64,000 bases of DNA from VXYL01 sp965199915 (GCA_965199915.1 OZ241348.1:2232001-2296000); one strand, 5' to 3'. Numbered from the stretch's first letter, positions 1 through 9,085 are shown. Notes: a model not told the origin generated them from the sequence alone. Program-made: numbers and translations.

Positions 1-933
1 CGCCTGCTGGAGGCGATGGGTTGCCAGGTGACGCCCCTCTACGCGGAGGTGGACGGCACGTTTCCCAACCACCACCCGGACCCCGCCGAGGCCGCCAACT
101 TGACGGATCTGATCGCCGCCGTGTGCGCCCAGGGCGCGGATGTGGGCGTGGCCTTCGACGGCGATGGCGACCGCCTCGGCGTGGTGACCGAGGAAGGCGA
201 AATCATCTGGCCCGATCGCGCCATGATGCTGTTCGCGCGCGATGTGCTGCTGCGGTGCCCGGGCGCCCCCATCGTCTTCGACGTGAAGTGCAGCCGCCAC
301 TTGCCGGCGTTGGTGCGCGCTTGCGGCGGCGAGCCGATCATGTGCCAGACCGGCCACTCCCACATCAAGGCGAAGATCCGCGCACGCGGCGCGGCCTTCG
401 GCGGCGAGTTCTCCGGCCACCTGTGCTTCGCCGACCGCTGGTTCGGCTTCGACGACGGCATTTACAGCGCCGCCCGGCTGGTGGAGATTCTCGCCGCCGC
501 CAACCGCCCCGCCAGCGCCGTGTTCGCCGAGTTCCCCAAGGCCATCGCCACGCCGGAGATCAAGCTGCCCGCCAGCGAGCAAGGCAAGTTCGACATCGTC
601 GATCGGCTGCGCGCCAACCCGTTGTGGGCGCCGGGCGGGGAGGGAGTACCAGACGGGCCGGGCGGGCCGGTGGGCGCGACACGCGGGCCGGTGGGCGCGA
701 CAGGCGGGCCGGTGGGCGCACCGGGCGGGCCGGTGGGCGCAACAGTCAACACCATCGACGGCCTGCGGGTGGACTTCGCCGACGGCTGGGGCTTGGCGCG
801 CGCCTCCAACACCAGCCCGGTGCTGAGCTTGCGTTTCGAGGCCGACAACCCGCGCGCCCTCGCCCGCATTCGCGGCGTCTTCGACAGCGCCCTGCGCGCC
901 ATCGACCCCGCGCTGGCGCTCCCCGACCTATGA
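1..933 (+). CDS. Phosphomannomutase/phosphoglucomutase, 5'-truncated by window edge
   Basis: Interconverts hexose 1- and 6-phosphates for cell-surface sugar synthesis. The reading frame is open from base 1, so the N-terminal domain with the catalytic serine lies outside the window. Visible are the metal-binding loop DGDGDR (bases about 160-177), the sugar-binding loop GGEFSGH (about 403-423) and the C-terminal phosphate-binding segment ASNTSP (about 802-819). Between the third and fourth domains is a glycine/proline/valine-rich insert made by a 21-base tandem repeat. The stop overlaps the argB start (ATGA), so the two are probably translationally coupled. AlgC-type enzymes hold this place next to argB in pseudomonads; substrate preference cannot be read from the fragment. 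Confidence 0.93.
   Translation, partial: RLLEAMGCQVTPLYAEVDGTFPNHHPDPAEAANLTDLIAAVCAQGADVGVAFDGDGDRLGVVTEEGEIIWPDRAMMLFARDVLLRCPGAPIVFDVKCSRHLPALVRACGGEPIMCQTGHSHIKAKIRARGAAFGGEFSGHLCFADRWFGFDDGIYSAARLVEILAAANRPASAVFAEFPKAIATPEIKLPASEQGKFDIVDRLRANPLWAPGGEGVPDGPGGPVGATRGPVGATGGPVGAPGGPVGATVNTIDGLRVDFADGWGLARASNTSPVLSLRFEADNPRALARIRGVFDSALRAIDPALALPDL
662..745 (+). repeat. Four tandem copies of a 21-base unit inside the phosphomannomutase gene
   Basis: Copies lie at 662-682, 683-703, 704-724 and 725-745, with unit GCGGGCCGGTGGGCGCGACA plus one base. The unit is a multiple of three, so the frame stays open and it encodes repeated GGPVGAT-like heptapeptides in the linker before the last domain. 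The first two copies differ at one base and the later ones at a few more, so this looks like slippage expansion. It is translated and is not a CRISPR. Confidence 0.95.
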
Positions 934-1853
934 AGCCCGCGGCCACCGCCCAACCCGGCGAACACGAGACCACGGCGCGCGTGCTCATCGAGGCGCTGCC
1001 GTACATCCGCGCCTTCCACGGCGCCACGATGGTGGTGAAATACGGCGGCAACGCGATGGTGGACGAGCGCTTGGGGCGCGCTTTCGCGCGCGATGTGGTG
1101 TTGATGAAGCTGGTGGGCATGAATCCGGTGGTGGTACACGGCGGCGGCCCGCAAATCGGCGATCTGCTGACGCGCCTGAACATCCCCACCCGTTTCGAGC
1201 GCGGCATGCGGGTGACCGACGCGGCCACCATGGACGTGGTGCAGATGGTGCTTGGCGGCTTGGTCAACAAGGACATCGTCTCCCTGCTGAGCGCGGCCGG
1301 CGGACGCGCGGTGGGCATCAGCGGCAAGGATGGCGACCTCATCCGCGCCCGCAAGCTCGTGCTGGAGCATCCGTCCGCGGATCGGGCGGACGGCACCGCC
1401 GAGCCGGAAATCATCGACATCGGCCATGTGGGCGAGGTCGATCACGTCAACCGCGACATCCTCGACACCCTCATCGGCAGCGGCTTCATTCCCGTCATCG
1501 CGCCGGTGGGCGTTGGGCCGGACGGCGAGTCCTACAACATCAACGCGGACTTCGTGGCCGGCGCCGTGGCGGAACGCCTGGCGGCGGAAAAGCTCATCCT
1601 GCTCACCAACACGCCGGGCATCCAAGACCGCCGCGGCACCACCCTCACCGGCTTGACGCGCGCGGAAGCCAGCGGCCTGATCGAAAGCGGCACCATCGCC
1701 GGCGGCATGCTGCCCAAGGTGGAGTGCGCTTTGGACGCCATCGCCGGCGGCGTCGGCAGCGCCCACATCATCGACGGGCGCATGCCGCACGCGCTGCTGC
1801 TCGAAGTGCTCACCGACGGCGGCGTGGGCACGCTGCTGAAAGGCAAGGATTGA
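930..1853 (+). CDS. argB: Acetylglutamate kinase
   Basis: Phosphorylates N-acetyl-L-glutamate, the second step of arginine synthesis, in the cytoplasm. The 307-residue length is normal for the family. Diagnostic motifs are VKYGGNAM near residue 35, VHGGGPQIG near residue 70 and GISGKDGDL near residue 130, covering the phosphate- and acetylglutamate-binding loops. The ATG overlaps the stop of the upstream phosphomannomutase gene as ATGA, which fixes the start. It ends three bases before slmA, so all three genes are likely one transcript. The family can be arginine-inhibited; no regulatory site is visible here. Confidence 0.97.
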   Translation: MKPAATAQPGEHETTARVLIEALPYIRAFHGATMVVKYGGNAMVDERLGRAFARDVVLMKLVGMNPVVVHGGGPQIGDLLTRLNIPTRFERGMRVTDAATMDVVQMVLGGLVNKDIVSLLSAAGGRAVGISGKDGDLIRARKLVLEHPSADRADGTAEPEIIDIGHVGEVDHVNRDILDTLIGSGFIPVIAPVGVGPDGESYNINADFVAGAVAERLAAEKLILLTNTPGIQDRRGTTLTGLTRAEASGLIESGTIAGGMLPKVECALDAIAGGVGSAHIIDGRMPHALLLEVLTDGGVGTLLKGKD

Positions 1854-1856
1854 TTC

Positions 1857-2435
1857 ATGCCCCGCCCCAACCGCCGCGAGGACATCCTGCAGGCGTTCGC
1901 CGCCATGCTGCAAACGCAACCCGGCACCCGCATCACCACCGCCGCGTTGGCGCGGCGCTTGGGCGTGTCCGAAGCCGCCTTGTACCGCCACTTCCCCAGC
2001 AAGGCCAAGATGCTCGACGCGCTCATCGAGTTCGCCGAAACCACCGTGTTCAGCCGCGTCGCCCAGATCGTGGAAACCGGCGAAGACGACGCCGCCCGCT
2101 GCGGCAACATCCTGCGTTTGCTGCTCGGTTTTTGCGAGAAGAACCCCGGCTTCGCCCGCCTGTTCGCCGGGGACGCGCTGCAGGGCGAAACCGAACGCCT
2201 GCGCCACCGCGTGCGCCAGTTCTACGACCGCATCGAAACCCAGCTGCGCCAGATCGTGCGCGGCGCCCACGCCACGCGGCCGACGCCCGCCCCCATCGGC
2301 CCGAACGCCGCCGCCAACCTGATGCTCGCGTGCGCCGAAGGCCGCATCGCGCAATTCGTGCGCGACGAGTTCAAGCGGCCGCCCACGGCGGACTTCGACG
2401 AGCAGTGGCGGGCGCTGGTGAACGCGTTGTTTTGA
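1857..2435 (+). CDS. slmA: Nucleoid occlusion factor SlmA, TetR family
   Basis: A 192-residue TetR-type DNA-binding protein that in gammaproteobacteria binds chromosomal sites and blocks FtsZ assembly over the nucleoid. The helix-turn-helix is clear near residues 27-55 (ALARRLGVSEAALYRHFPSK), which is strongly SlmA-like, followed by an all-helical dimerisation domain. The start is ATG four bases after the argB stop. Its place directly behind argB matches the pseudomonad order, which supports SlmA over a generic TetR repressor. The pyrE gene that often follows is absent. Confidence 0.92.
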   Translation: MPRPNRREDILQAFAAMLQTQPGTRITTAALARRLGVSEAALYRHFPSKAKMLDALIEFAETTVFSRVAQIVETGEDDAARCGNILRLLLGFCEKNPGFARLFAGDALQGETERLRHRVRQFYDRIETQLRQIVRGAHATRPTPAPIGPNAAANLMLACAEGRIAQFVRDEFKRPPTADFDEQWRALVNALF

Positions 2436-2502
2436 TACCCGTCTCGCCCACGCGGGGCCGGCCATCGAGTGCGCGCGGGCCGCCGCGCACTGTCCCACCC
2501 CC

Positions 2503-2532
2503 GTTGAAATTGGCCGCGACAGGGCGCATTTA
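2503..2532 (+). promoter_or_regulatory. Probable sigma-32 heat-shock promoter for clpB
   Basis: GTTGAAA at 2503-2509 and GCGCATTTA at 2524-2532, 14 bases apart, closely resemble the CTTGAAA / CCCCATNT elements read by RpoH holoenzyme. The site lies 117 bases upstream of the clpB ATG in the only sizeable gap (2436-2648) before it. Nothing else recognisable was seen in that gap. Confidence 0.7.
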
Positions 2533-2648
2533 ACCCCTAGGGCGTCGCGGCCCTCAGCGACCCAAGAAAGACGGAATCCGTCGCCACGCCCAAGTGCTTT
2601 TCGCAATCGCCCCGGCGCGGTTTGCGGCGGCGGGATCGGGAGATCGAC

Positions 2649-5222
2649 ATGCGTTTGGACAAGATCACATCGCGTTTGCAGTCCGCTTTGGCGGCGGCGC
2701 AATCGCTGGCCGTGGGGCGCGACCATCCCGCGGTGGAACCGCTGCACCTGCTCGCCGCTTTGCTCGAAGACGGCGGCGTGGACGCCCTGCTGACGAGCGC
2801 CGGCGCGGATGGCGAGCGCCTGCGCGGGGACGTCGAGACGCGCCTTGCCAGCTTGCCGCGCATCGGCAAGCCCACCGGCGAGGTGGCCGTCTCCGCGGAC
2901 CTCGGCCGGGTCTTGAATCTGGCGGACCGGGCCGCGCAACAGCGCGGGGACAGTTTCGTCTCTTCCGAGCTGGCGGTGGCCGCCATGGACGAGGCCGGCG
3001 GCGCCGCGAGCGACGTTCTGCGCGCCGCCGGCTTCGACGCCGGGCGTTTTCGGCAGGCGGTGGACGCCGCCCGGGCCGGCGAAGCCGTGCGCGACGCCGG
3101 CGCCGAGGACGCCCGCGAAGCGCTCGCCAAATACACCATCGATCTCACGGAACGCGCCGAGGCCGGCGCGCTCGACCCGGTGATCGGGCGCGACGAGGAG
3201 ATTCGCCGCACCGTGCAGGTGCTGCAACGCCGCACCAAGAACAACCCCGTCCTCATCGGCGAGCCGGGCGTGGGCAAAACCGCCATCGTGGAGGGTTTGG
3301 CGCAGCGCATCCTCAACGGCGAAGTGCCGGAGGGCTTGAAAAACAAGCGCATCCTCGCCCTGGACATGGGCGCGCTCATCGCCGGCGCGAAGTTTCGCGG
3401 CGAGTTCGAGGAGCGGTTGAAGGCGGTGCTGAACGAGCTCGGCAAGCAGGGCGGCAGCGTGGTCCTGTTCATCGACGAGCTGCACACCGTGGTGGGGGCC
3501 GGCAAAGCGGAAGGCGCGATGGACGCCGGCAACATGCTCAAGCCGGCGCTGGCGCGCGGCGAACTGCACTGCGTGGGCGCCACCACGCTGGACGAGTACC
3601 GCCAGCACATCGAGAAGGACGCCGCCCTGGAGCGCCGCTTCCAGCAGGTGCTGGTGGACGAGCCGAACGTGGAGAGCACGGTGGCCATCCTGCGCGGGCT
3701 GAAAGAGCGCTACGAGCTGCACCACGCCGTGGACATCACCGATCCGGCCATTGTCGCCGCCGCCAAGCTCTCGCACCGCTACATCACCGGCCGGCAACTG
3801 CCGGACAAGGCCATCGACCTCATCGACGAGGCGGCGAGCCGCATTCGCATGGAGATGGACTCCAAACCCGAGCGCATGGACCGGCTGGAACGGCAGCTCA
3901 TCCAGCGCAAGATCGAACTCGAGGCGCTGAAGGGCGAGACCGACGAGGCCACCGCCAAACGGCGGGCGAGTCTTGAGGAAACCATCGGCGGCTTGGAGAA
4001 GGAGTACGCCGATCTGGACGAGATCTGGACCGCGGAGAAGGCCAGCGTGCAGGGCGCTCAGGAGATCAAGGAATCCTTGGACGCGGCGCGCTTGGAGTTC
4101 GAGGCGGCGCGGCGGGCCGGGGATCTGGCCAAGATGGCAGAGCTGCAGCACGGGCGCATTCCGGCCTTGGAGCGGCAACTGGCCGAGACCTCCGCGCCGC
4201 GCGAAGACGACGCCGTGCTGCTCCGCAACCGCGTCACCGACGCGGAAATCGCGGAGATCGTTTCCAAGTGGACCGGCGTGCCGGTGGCCAAGATGCTCGG
4301 CGGCGAGCGGGAGAAGCTGCTCCACTTGGAAGACGAGCTGCACGCCCGCGTGGTGGGACAGCACGAAGCGGTCACCGCGGTGGCCGAGGCGGTGCGCCGC
4401 GCCCGCGCCGGGCTGGCGGATCCCAAGCGCCCGAACGGCAGCTTCCTGTTCCTCGGCCCCACCGGCGTGGGCAAGACGGAGCTTTGCCGGGCGCTGGCCG
4501 AAGCGCTGTTCGACAGCGAGGACGCGCTGGTGCGGGTGGACATGTCCGAATACATGGAGAGGCACGCGGTGGCGCGCCTCATCGGCGCCCCGCCGGGCTA
4601 TGTCGGCTACGAGGAGGGCGGCCAACTCACCGAGCGGGTGCGCCGCCGGCCGTACTCGCTCATCCTGCTCGACGAAATCGAGAAGGCGCACGCGGACGTG
4701 TTCAACATTCTGCTGCAGGTGTTGGAGGACGGTCGCCTCACGGACGGTCACGGGCGCACGGTGGACTTCCGCAACACGGTGCTGGTGATGACGTCCAATC
4801 TCGGCTCGGACGCCGTGCAGGCGCTCGCCGCCAAGGGCCTCGACGAGGACATCCACGATGCGGTGATGGAGGTGGTGGGCCGGGCGCTCCGCCCCGAGTT
4901 CGTCAACCGCATCGACGAGGTGGTGGTGTTCCACGCCTTGAAGAAGGAGGACATGGCCGCCATCGCGCAAATCCAGCTCGCCCGTCTGCGCGACCGCCTG
5001 GCGGAACAGGACCTCGGCCTAGTGGTGGACGACAAGGCGGTGGACGCCCTAGTGGAGCAGGGCTACGACCCGGTGTTCGGCGCCCGCCCGCTGAAGCGGG
5101 CAATTCAACAAACGCTGGAGAGCCGCCTAGCCAAAGCGTTGCTGGAAGGCCGGTTCGCGCCCGGACAGGCCATCGCCGTGAGCCACGACGGCAAGGAAAT
5201 GGCTCTGGCCACCGCGGATTGA
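2649..5222 (+). CDS. clpB: ATP-dependent disaggregase ClpB
   Basis: A cytoplasmic AAA+ ring chaperone that threads aggregated proteins with help from DnaK. At 857 residues it is full length. In order: the Clp N-domain (1-150), AAA-1 with Walker A GEPGVGKT at 204-211, the coiled-coil middle domain (about 400-530) that separates ClpB from ClpA/ClpC, and AAA-2 with GPTGVGKT at about 603. No ClpP-binding loop is evident. ATG 2649 is preferred over an upstream TTG at 2622 because GGGAG sits just before it and MRLDKITSRLQ is the family N-terminus. The preceding sigma-32-like site fits heat-shock control. Confidence 0.98.
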   Translation: MRLDKITSRLQSALAAAQSLAVGRDHPAVEPLHLLAALLEDGGVDALLTSAGADGERLRGDVETRLASLPRIGKPTGEVAVSADLGRVLNLADRAAQQRGDSFVSSELAVAAMDEAGGAASDVLRAAGFDAGRFRQAVDAARAGEAVRDAGAEDAREALAKYTIDLTERAEAGALDPVIGRDEEIRRTVQVLQRRTKNNPVLIGEPGVGKTAIVEGLAQRILNGEVPEGLKNKRILALDMGALIAGAKFRGEFEERLKAVLNELGKQGGSVVLFIDELHTVVGAGKAEGAMDAGNMLKPALARGELHCVGATTLDEYRQHIEKDAALERRFQQVLVDEPNVESTVAILRGLKERYELHHAVDITDPAIVAAAKLSHRYITGRQLPDKAIDLIDEAASRIRMEMDSKPERMDRLERQLIQRKIELEALKGETDEATAKRRASLEETIGGLEKEYADLDEIWTAEKASVQGAQEIKESLDAARLEFEAARRAGDLAKMAELQHGRIPALERQLAETSAPREDDAVLLRNRVTDAEIAEIVSKWTGVPVAKMLGGEREKLLHLEDELHARVVGQHEAVTAVAEAVRRARAGLADPKRPNGSFLFLGPTGVGKTELCRALAEALFDSEDALVRVDMSEYMERHAVARLIGAPPGYVGYEEGGQLTERVRRRPYSLILLDEIEKAHADVFNILLQVLEDGRLTDGHGRTVDFRNTVLVMTSNLGSDAVQALAAKGLDEDIHDAVMEVVGRALRPEFVNRIDEVVVFHALKKEDMAAIAQIQLARLRDRLAEQDLGLVVDDKAVDALVEQGYDPVFGARPLKRAIQQTLESRLAKALLEGRFAPGQAIAVSHDGKEMALATAD

Positions 5223-5262
5223 AGCAACGTCCTTCTAGATCTAGACGCCAACCACCTTTGAG

Positions 5263-5658
5263 TCACGCGGCGAACCGCACTTCCGCGACGATTCCCGGAA
5301 CCAGACGGTGGCCAAGCATGTCCACGGCCGCGCCGCACTGTTCGAGGGGAATGTAGCCGAGCAAGGGCTCGTAGCGCCCGTCCGTTGCCGCCATCTCGAT
5401 GAATAAGACCTCGCCATAGGCGCAGCGGAACCCCTCCACTTGAATGCGCGCCGGCCCGCAAATCGTGCCTTGCGCCCGCTCTTGCGTGGCCGTGAGGAAC
5501 TGCGTGGTTTGCTCCATCTCGAAGGTGCCGAATTGCGACTTCCACGCCATCGGCAGGGTGAGGTGCGTGGCCCCGGTGTCCACGAGCATGTGGATTCGCT
5601 TCCCGCCACCTTGCGGTGCCGCGTTGCGGACATCGACCGCGGTGGTGATTCGTCCCAT
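5263..5658 (-). CDS. Retropepsin-like aspartic protease, single domain
   Basis: A 131-residue protein with the clan AA active-site motif LVDTGATHLTLP near residue 20 and a second conserved region LLGYIPLEQC near residue 100. It resembles the small bacterial single-domain proteases that must dimerise to supply two catalytic aspartates. No signal peptide or membrane segment is visible, so a cytoplasmic enzyme is likely; the substrate is unknown. The frame is open back to 5748, but ATG 5658 follows AGGAG at good spacing, so the shorter form is annotated. It is convergent with clpB, 40 bases apart, and divergent from the haem receptor gene. Confidence 0.8.
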   Translation of the reverse strand: MGRITTAVDVRNAAPQGGGKRIHMLVDTGATHLTLPMAWKSQFGTFEMEQTTQFLTATQERAQGTICGPARIQVEGFRCAYGEVLFIEMAATDGRYEPLLGYIPLEQCGAAVDMLGHRLVPGIVAEVRFAA

Positions 5659-5762
5659 GTCCGTCTCCTGTGCGCCACTTTGGAGGTGCAATCTCGCTAT
5701 TGTGCCACTTGTTCCACATCCGCAGGCGGCGTAGCGGCTCGCACTCACGAATCAAAATGCAT

Positions 5763-5791
5763 TTGACAATCATTATCATTAGCATTACGTT
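5763..5791 (+). promoter_or_regulatory. Fur-box-like operator overlapping the haem operon promoter
   Basis: TTGACA at 5763-5768 is followed 17 bases later by a weak -10 (TACGTT, 5786-5791). The spacer contains AATCATTATCATTAGCATTA, which strongly resembles the NATWAT repeats of the Fur consensus. A Fur dimer here would block RNA polymerase when iron is plentiful. It lies 33 bases upstream of the TonB receptor ATG. This short AT-rich patch stands out from the GC-rich surroundings. Confidence 0.75.
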
Positions 5792-5823
5792 TCGCATTAC
5801 ACCCCAGATGGAACCTGTCGCAC

Positions 5824-8142
5824 ATGACTACGAGACCCCGGCCGCCCGGCCTGCTGGCGCAATCCGAAATCCCCCCGGCACTCCCCGCTTGGCGCGCGCT
5901 ACGCCACGCCCACAGCGCGTTGGCCTCCGCGCGCGTTCCGCTCTTCGCCGGCCTCGCCGCGCTTCTGCCGGCCGGCGCCGCCTTTGCCGCCGCGGCGGAG
6001 GAAGATGGCGAAGCGGCGGACGAGACCATCACCGTGGTCGCCACGCGCACCGCGCAGCCGCTCGATGCGGTGGCGGCAACCGTCTCGGTGACGTCCGCCG
6101 AGCAGATCGAAGAGGAGCTGGTGCGCGACATCGCCGACTTGGTGCGTTTCGAACCGGGCGTCAGCGTTGCCGGCACGGGCAGCCGCTTCGGTTTGGCCGG
6201 TTTCCGCATCCGCGGCATCGGCGGCAACCGCGTGCTGACGCTGGTCGACGGTGTGCGCGTGCCGGACGAGTTCTCCTTCGGTCCGTTCTTGAGCGCACGC
6301 CGAGACTTGGTGGACATCGACAGCCTGCGCCGCGCCGAGATCGCGCGCGGGCCGGTGTCGGCGCTGTGGGGCAGCGACGCGCTCGGCGGCGTCGTGGCGT
6401 TCACCACCAAGGGCCCGCTGGATCGGCTCGACGCGCACGACGCGTTCGCTGCGGCGTTCAAGGGCGGCCACTCGAGTGCGGATGGCGCCGCGGTGGGCAC
6501 CGTCGACCTCGCCGCCGCGCGCGGGGCGCTCTCGGCCATGCTCCTCTACACGCGACGCTCCGGCCGCGAGACGGACACCGCGGGCGCCATCGCCGGCACG
6601 GGTGCGGGCCGACAGAAGCCAGACCCTCAAGAGCACACCGTGGACAACGTCGTGGCGAAGGTGGCCTTCAGCCCGTCGGAGCGGCACCGGCTCTCCTTGG
6701 GCGTCGATCTCTACGCCAACGACACGACCTCGGAAATCCTCTCGGACTACGGCAGCGTGGTGTTCGGCACCACGGTGGACAGCCGCGACGCGAACGATGC
6801 CCGCGAGCGCCAGCGCACGTCGCTGGCCTACCGCTACGCCGGCCGCTTGCCGTTTGCGGACAGCGTTGACCTGACGCTCTACCGGCAGTCCGGCGAGACC
6901 AAGCAACACACGCGCGAAGAACGCACCACGCGCTCGCGCGCCATGCAGACGCGCCGGCGCGACTCGTTCTACGAACAGCGCATCAACGGCATGGTCGTGC
7001 AATTCGGCAAGCGCTTTGCGATCGGCGAGTCCGGCCATGCGCTCACCTACGGCGCGGAACACTTCGCCACCCGCAACGTCAGCTTGCGCGCCGGCGGCAC
7101 CTTCGACGCCGTTGGGCGTCCGGCGCGCGAGTTTTCGCCTTTGCCGACGCGAGACTTCCCGCGCACGGAAGTCGTCCAGACCGCGCTCTTCGCTCAGGAC
7201 GAGATCGAATTGCTGGGCGGCGCCCTGTCGCTCTCCCCGGGCTTGCGTTTCGACCGTTTCAAGGCCGATGCCGAAGCGGACGCGATCTACCTCTCCGGCA
7301 ACCCGGGATCCGCCCTGCCGGCGGACTACGGCGACTCCGAGGTCACCGCCAAGATCGGCGCCGTCTACCGCTTCAACCGGACGTTCTCCGTCTATGCCGG
7401 CTACAGCGAAGGATTCCGCGCGCCGCCCTACGACGACGTCAACGTGGGCTTCAGCAACTTCCTCGGCGGCTACAAGACGATTGCCAACCCGAACCTCGAG
7501 TCCGAACGCAGCCGCGGCCTTGAAGTCGGCGCACGCTACGCCGGCGATGTCATCGCGCTGCGCTGGTCGCTGTTTCGGAACGACTACGAGGACTTCATCG
7601 AGTCCTTTGCCTTGGCACCGCAGTTTCTGCGCCGCGGCGGCATCGACCCCGCCGACGGCTTGCGCACGTTCCAGTCCATCAACCGCGCCAGCGTGTACAT
7701 CCAAGGCAGCGAGCTGAGCGGCGCGGCGGTTTTCGGCGGCGGGTTCTCGGCGCGATTGGCGGTGGCCTACGCGGATGGCGAGGACCGCGCCGCCGCGCAA
7801 CCCCTCAGCAGCGTCGAGCCGCTCACCGCGGTGCTCGGCATCGGCTACAACGCGCCGGACGGACGTTGGGGCGGCCAACTCATCGGCACGCTCGCGCAGG
7901 GCAAGGACGCCGGGGACATCGATCCCGCCGATGGACGCCCCGAGACGGGCGGCTACGGCATCGTCGACCTCTTGGCGCACATGGACTTGGGCCGCAGCAC
8001 CCGCGTCCACGTCGGCCTCTTCAATCTCGCCGACAAGACCTACATCCGCTGGGCGGACACGGCCGGCATCGGCGCCGACGCGATGGCGCGGTTCACCCAG
8101 CCCGGCATCAACACCGCGATCACCGTGCGCGTGGAGCTGTAG
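5824..8142 (+). CDS. TonB-dependent haem/haemoglobin outer-membrane receptor
   Basis: A 772-residue barrel that imports haem using TonB energy. The N-terminus carries a signal-like segment near residues 38-58 (PLFAGLAALLPAGAAFA). The TonB box region ETITVVATRT follows, then the plug domain with RIRGIGGNRVLTLVDGVRVP near residue 140. Late in the barrel are the haem-receptor motifs FRAP (near 535) and NPNL (near 560). No histidine lies between those two motifs, unlike the well-studied HemR/HmuR receptors. It is the first gene of an operon with periplasmic, permease and ATPase genes and sits behind a Fur-like site. Specificity for free haem versus haemoglobin is not decidable. Confidence 0.9.
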   Translation: MTTRPRPPGLLAQSEIPPALPAWRALRHAHSALASARVPLFAGLAALLPAGAAFAAAAEEDGEAADETITVVATRTAQPLDAVAATVSVTSAEQIEEELVRDIADLVRFEPGVSVAGTGSRFGLAGFRIRGIGGNRVLTLVDGVRVPDEFSFGPFLSARRDLVDIDSLRRAEIARGPVSALWGSDALGGVVAFTTKGPLDRLDAHDAFAAAFKGGHSSADGAAVGTVDLAAARGALSAMLLYTRRSGRETDTAGAIAGTGAGRQKPDPQEHTVDNVVAKVAFSPSERHRLSLGVDLYANDTTSEILSDYGSVVFGTTVDSRDANDARERQRTSLAYRYAGRLPFADSVDLTLYRQSGETKQHTREERTTRSRAMQTRRRDSFYEQRINGMVVQFGKRFAIGESGHALTYGAEHFATRNVSLRAGGTFDAVGRPAREFSPLPTRDFPRTEVVQTALFAQDEIELLGGALSLSPGLRFDRFKADAEADAIYLSGNPGSALPADYGDSEVTAKIGAVYRFNRTFSVYAGYSEGFRAPPYDDVNVGFSNFLGGYKTIANPNLESERSRGLEVGARYAGDVIALRWSLFRNDYEDFIESFALAPQFLRRGGIDPADGLRTFQSINRASVYIQGSELSGAAVFGGGFSARLAVAYADGEDRAAAQPLSSVEPLTAVLGIGYNAPDGRWGGQLIGTLAQGKDAGDIDPADGRPETGGYGIVDLLAHMDLGRSTRVHVGLFNLADKTYIRWADTAGIGADAMARFTQPGINTAITVRVEL

Positions 8143-8143
8143 C

Positions 8144-9085
8144 GTGGGCGCGCCCTTTACGGGCGCGTTCGAGTTTGCTTCGCAAACTCCGTGCCTGCCC
8201 CAAAACCTGACTCATTTGTGCTGGTCCGGGCCTCTCAAAGGGCTAGCGCTGCTGGTCTGCGGCCTTGGCCGCGCCGCGTTCTCTTGCGAGGCGGCGGCGG
8301 ACAGTTCGCGCATTGCCGTGGCCGGGGGCTCGCTTACGGAGATCCTCTACTTTCTCGGCGCCGAATCGCGCATCGTCGGCGTGGACAGCACCTCCAACCA
8401 TCCGCCGCAAGCCAACGCGTTTCCCTCGGTGGGCTATGTGCGCGGGCTCTCCGCCGAAGGCCTGCTCTCCTTGAATCCCACGCTGGTGCTCGGCGAGGAC
8501 GACATGGGGCCGCCGGAAACCCTCACCGCCGTGCGCCGCGCCGGCGTGCCGGTGGCACGGGTGCCGGAGACGCACACCGCGGCCGGCATCGTCGCCAAGG
8601 TGCGCTGCGTCGCCAAAATCCTCGACCTCGACGCGGCGGCGCTCATCGACGAGCAGCTCGCGCCTCTTGTCGCCCAGCTGGCGAGCCTGCGCGGACAAAC
8701 ACCGGCGGCAGGCGCGCGCAAGGTCGCCTTCCTGCTCGCGCTGCGCGATGGCGCGCCGGTGGGGGCCGGGCGCAACACGTCGGCCGACGGGCTGCTGGCG
8801 ATGGTCGCCGCGCGGAACGTGCTCGCCGAGTTCGCGGGCTGGAAGCCGGTCTCCGTCGAGGCGATGGCGCGCGCCGCGCCCGACTACATCGTGACCACGC
8901 GCCGCGGCACCCTGATGGCCGGCGGCGCCGGGCCGCTCGCCGCGCATCCGGCGCTTCGCGCCACGCCTGCCGGGCAAACGCCGGAACGCCTGATCGTCAT
9001 GGACGGCATGGAATTGCTTGGTTTCGGCCCGCGCACGCTGCACGCCGCGTTGCGCTTGGCGCAGCGCCTGCGTGTGCGGGATTAG
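8144..9085 (+). CDS. hmuT: Periplasmic haem-binding protein HmuT/HutB
   Basis: The solute-binding protein of the haem ABC transporter. It contains the class III fold starting at IAVAGGSLTEILYFLGAE, then SVGYVRGLSAEGLLSLNP and LVLGEDD, typical of HmuT. A hydrophobic stretch (LKGLALLVCGLGRAAFS) serves as signal peptide. The start is uncertain: GTG 8144 has GGAG seven bases upstream at the receptor stop, but then the first residues are encoded by a dispersed two-hairpin repeat; TTG 8216 removes the repeat but has no ribosome site. The repeat may have displaced the original start. hmuU follows after 15 bases. Confidence 0.85.
   Translation: MGAPFTGAFEFASQTPCLPQNLTHLCWSGPLKGLALLVCGLGRAAFSCEAAADSSRIAVAGGSLTEILYFLGAESRIVGVDSTSNHPPQANAFPSVGYVRGLSAEGLLSLNPTLVLGEDDMGPPETLTAVRRAGVPVARVPETHTAAGIVAKVRCVAKILDLDAAALIDEQLAPLVAQLASLRGQTPAAGARKVAFLLALRDGAPVGAGRNTSADGLLAMVAARNVLAEFAGWKPVSVEAMARAAPDYIVTTRRGTLMAGGAGPLAAHPALRATPAGQTPERLIVMDGMELLGFGPRTLHAALRLAQRLRVRD
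8146..8189 (+). repeat. Dispersed two-hairpin repeat, copy a
   Basis: Hairpin 1 is CGCGCCC (8149-8155) pairing with GGGCGCG (8161-8167); hairpin 2 is GAGTTTGC (8171-8178) pairing with GCAAACTC (8182-8189). The same two-stem layout recurs at 9125, 11285, 26861 and 37818. This copy lies between hmuR and hmuT and overlaps the likely hmuT start. Confidence 0.85.

Noticed and set aside
662..745. Possible CRISPR-like repeats
   Set aside because: The repeats abut without spacers, are in frame and translated, and no cas genes are near.
462..4970. A 1502-codon open frame on the minus strand opposite the mutase, argB, slmA and clpB genes
   Set aside because: It is a by-product of high GC at third codon positions; the sequence is low-complexity (His/Ala/Arg/Gln) and the plus-strand genes are certain.
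5237..5248. Perfect palindrome TCTAGATCTAGA between clpB and the aspartic protease
   Set aside because: Too short and without a T-run to be called a terminator; may be chance.
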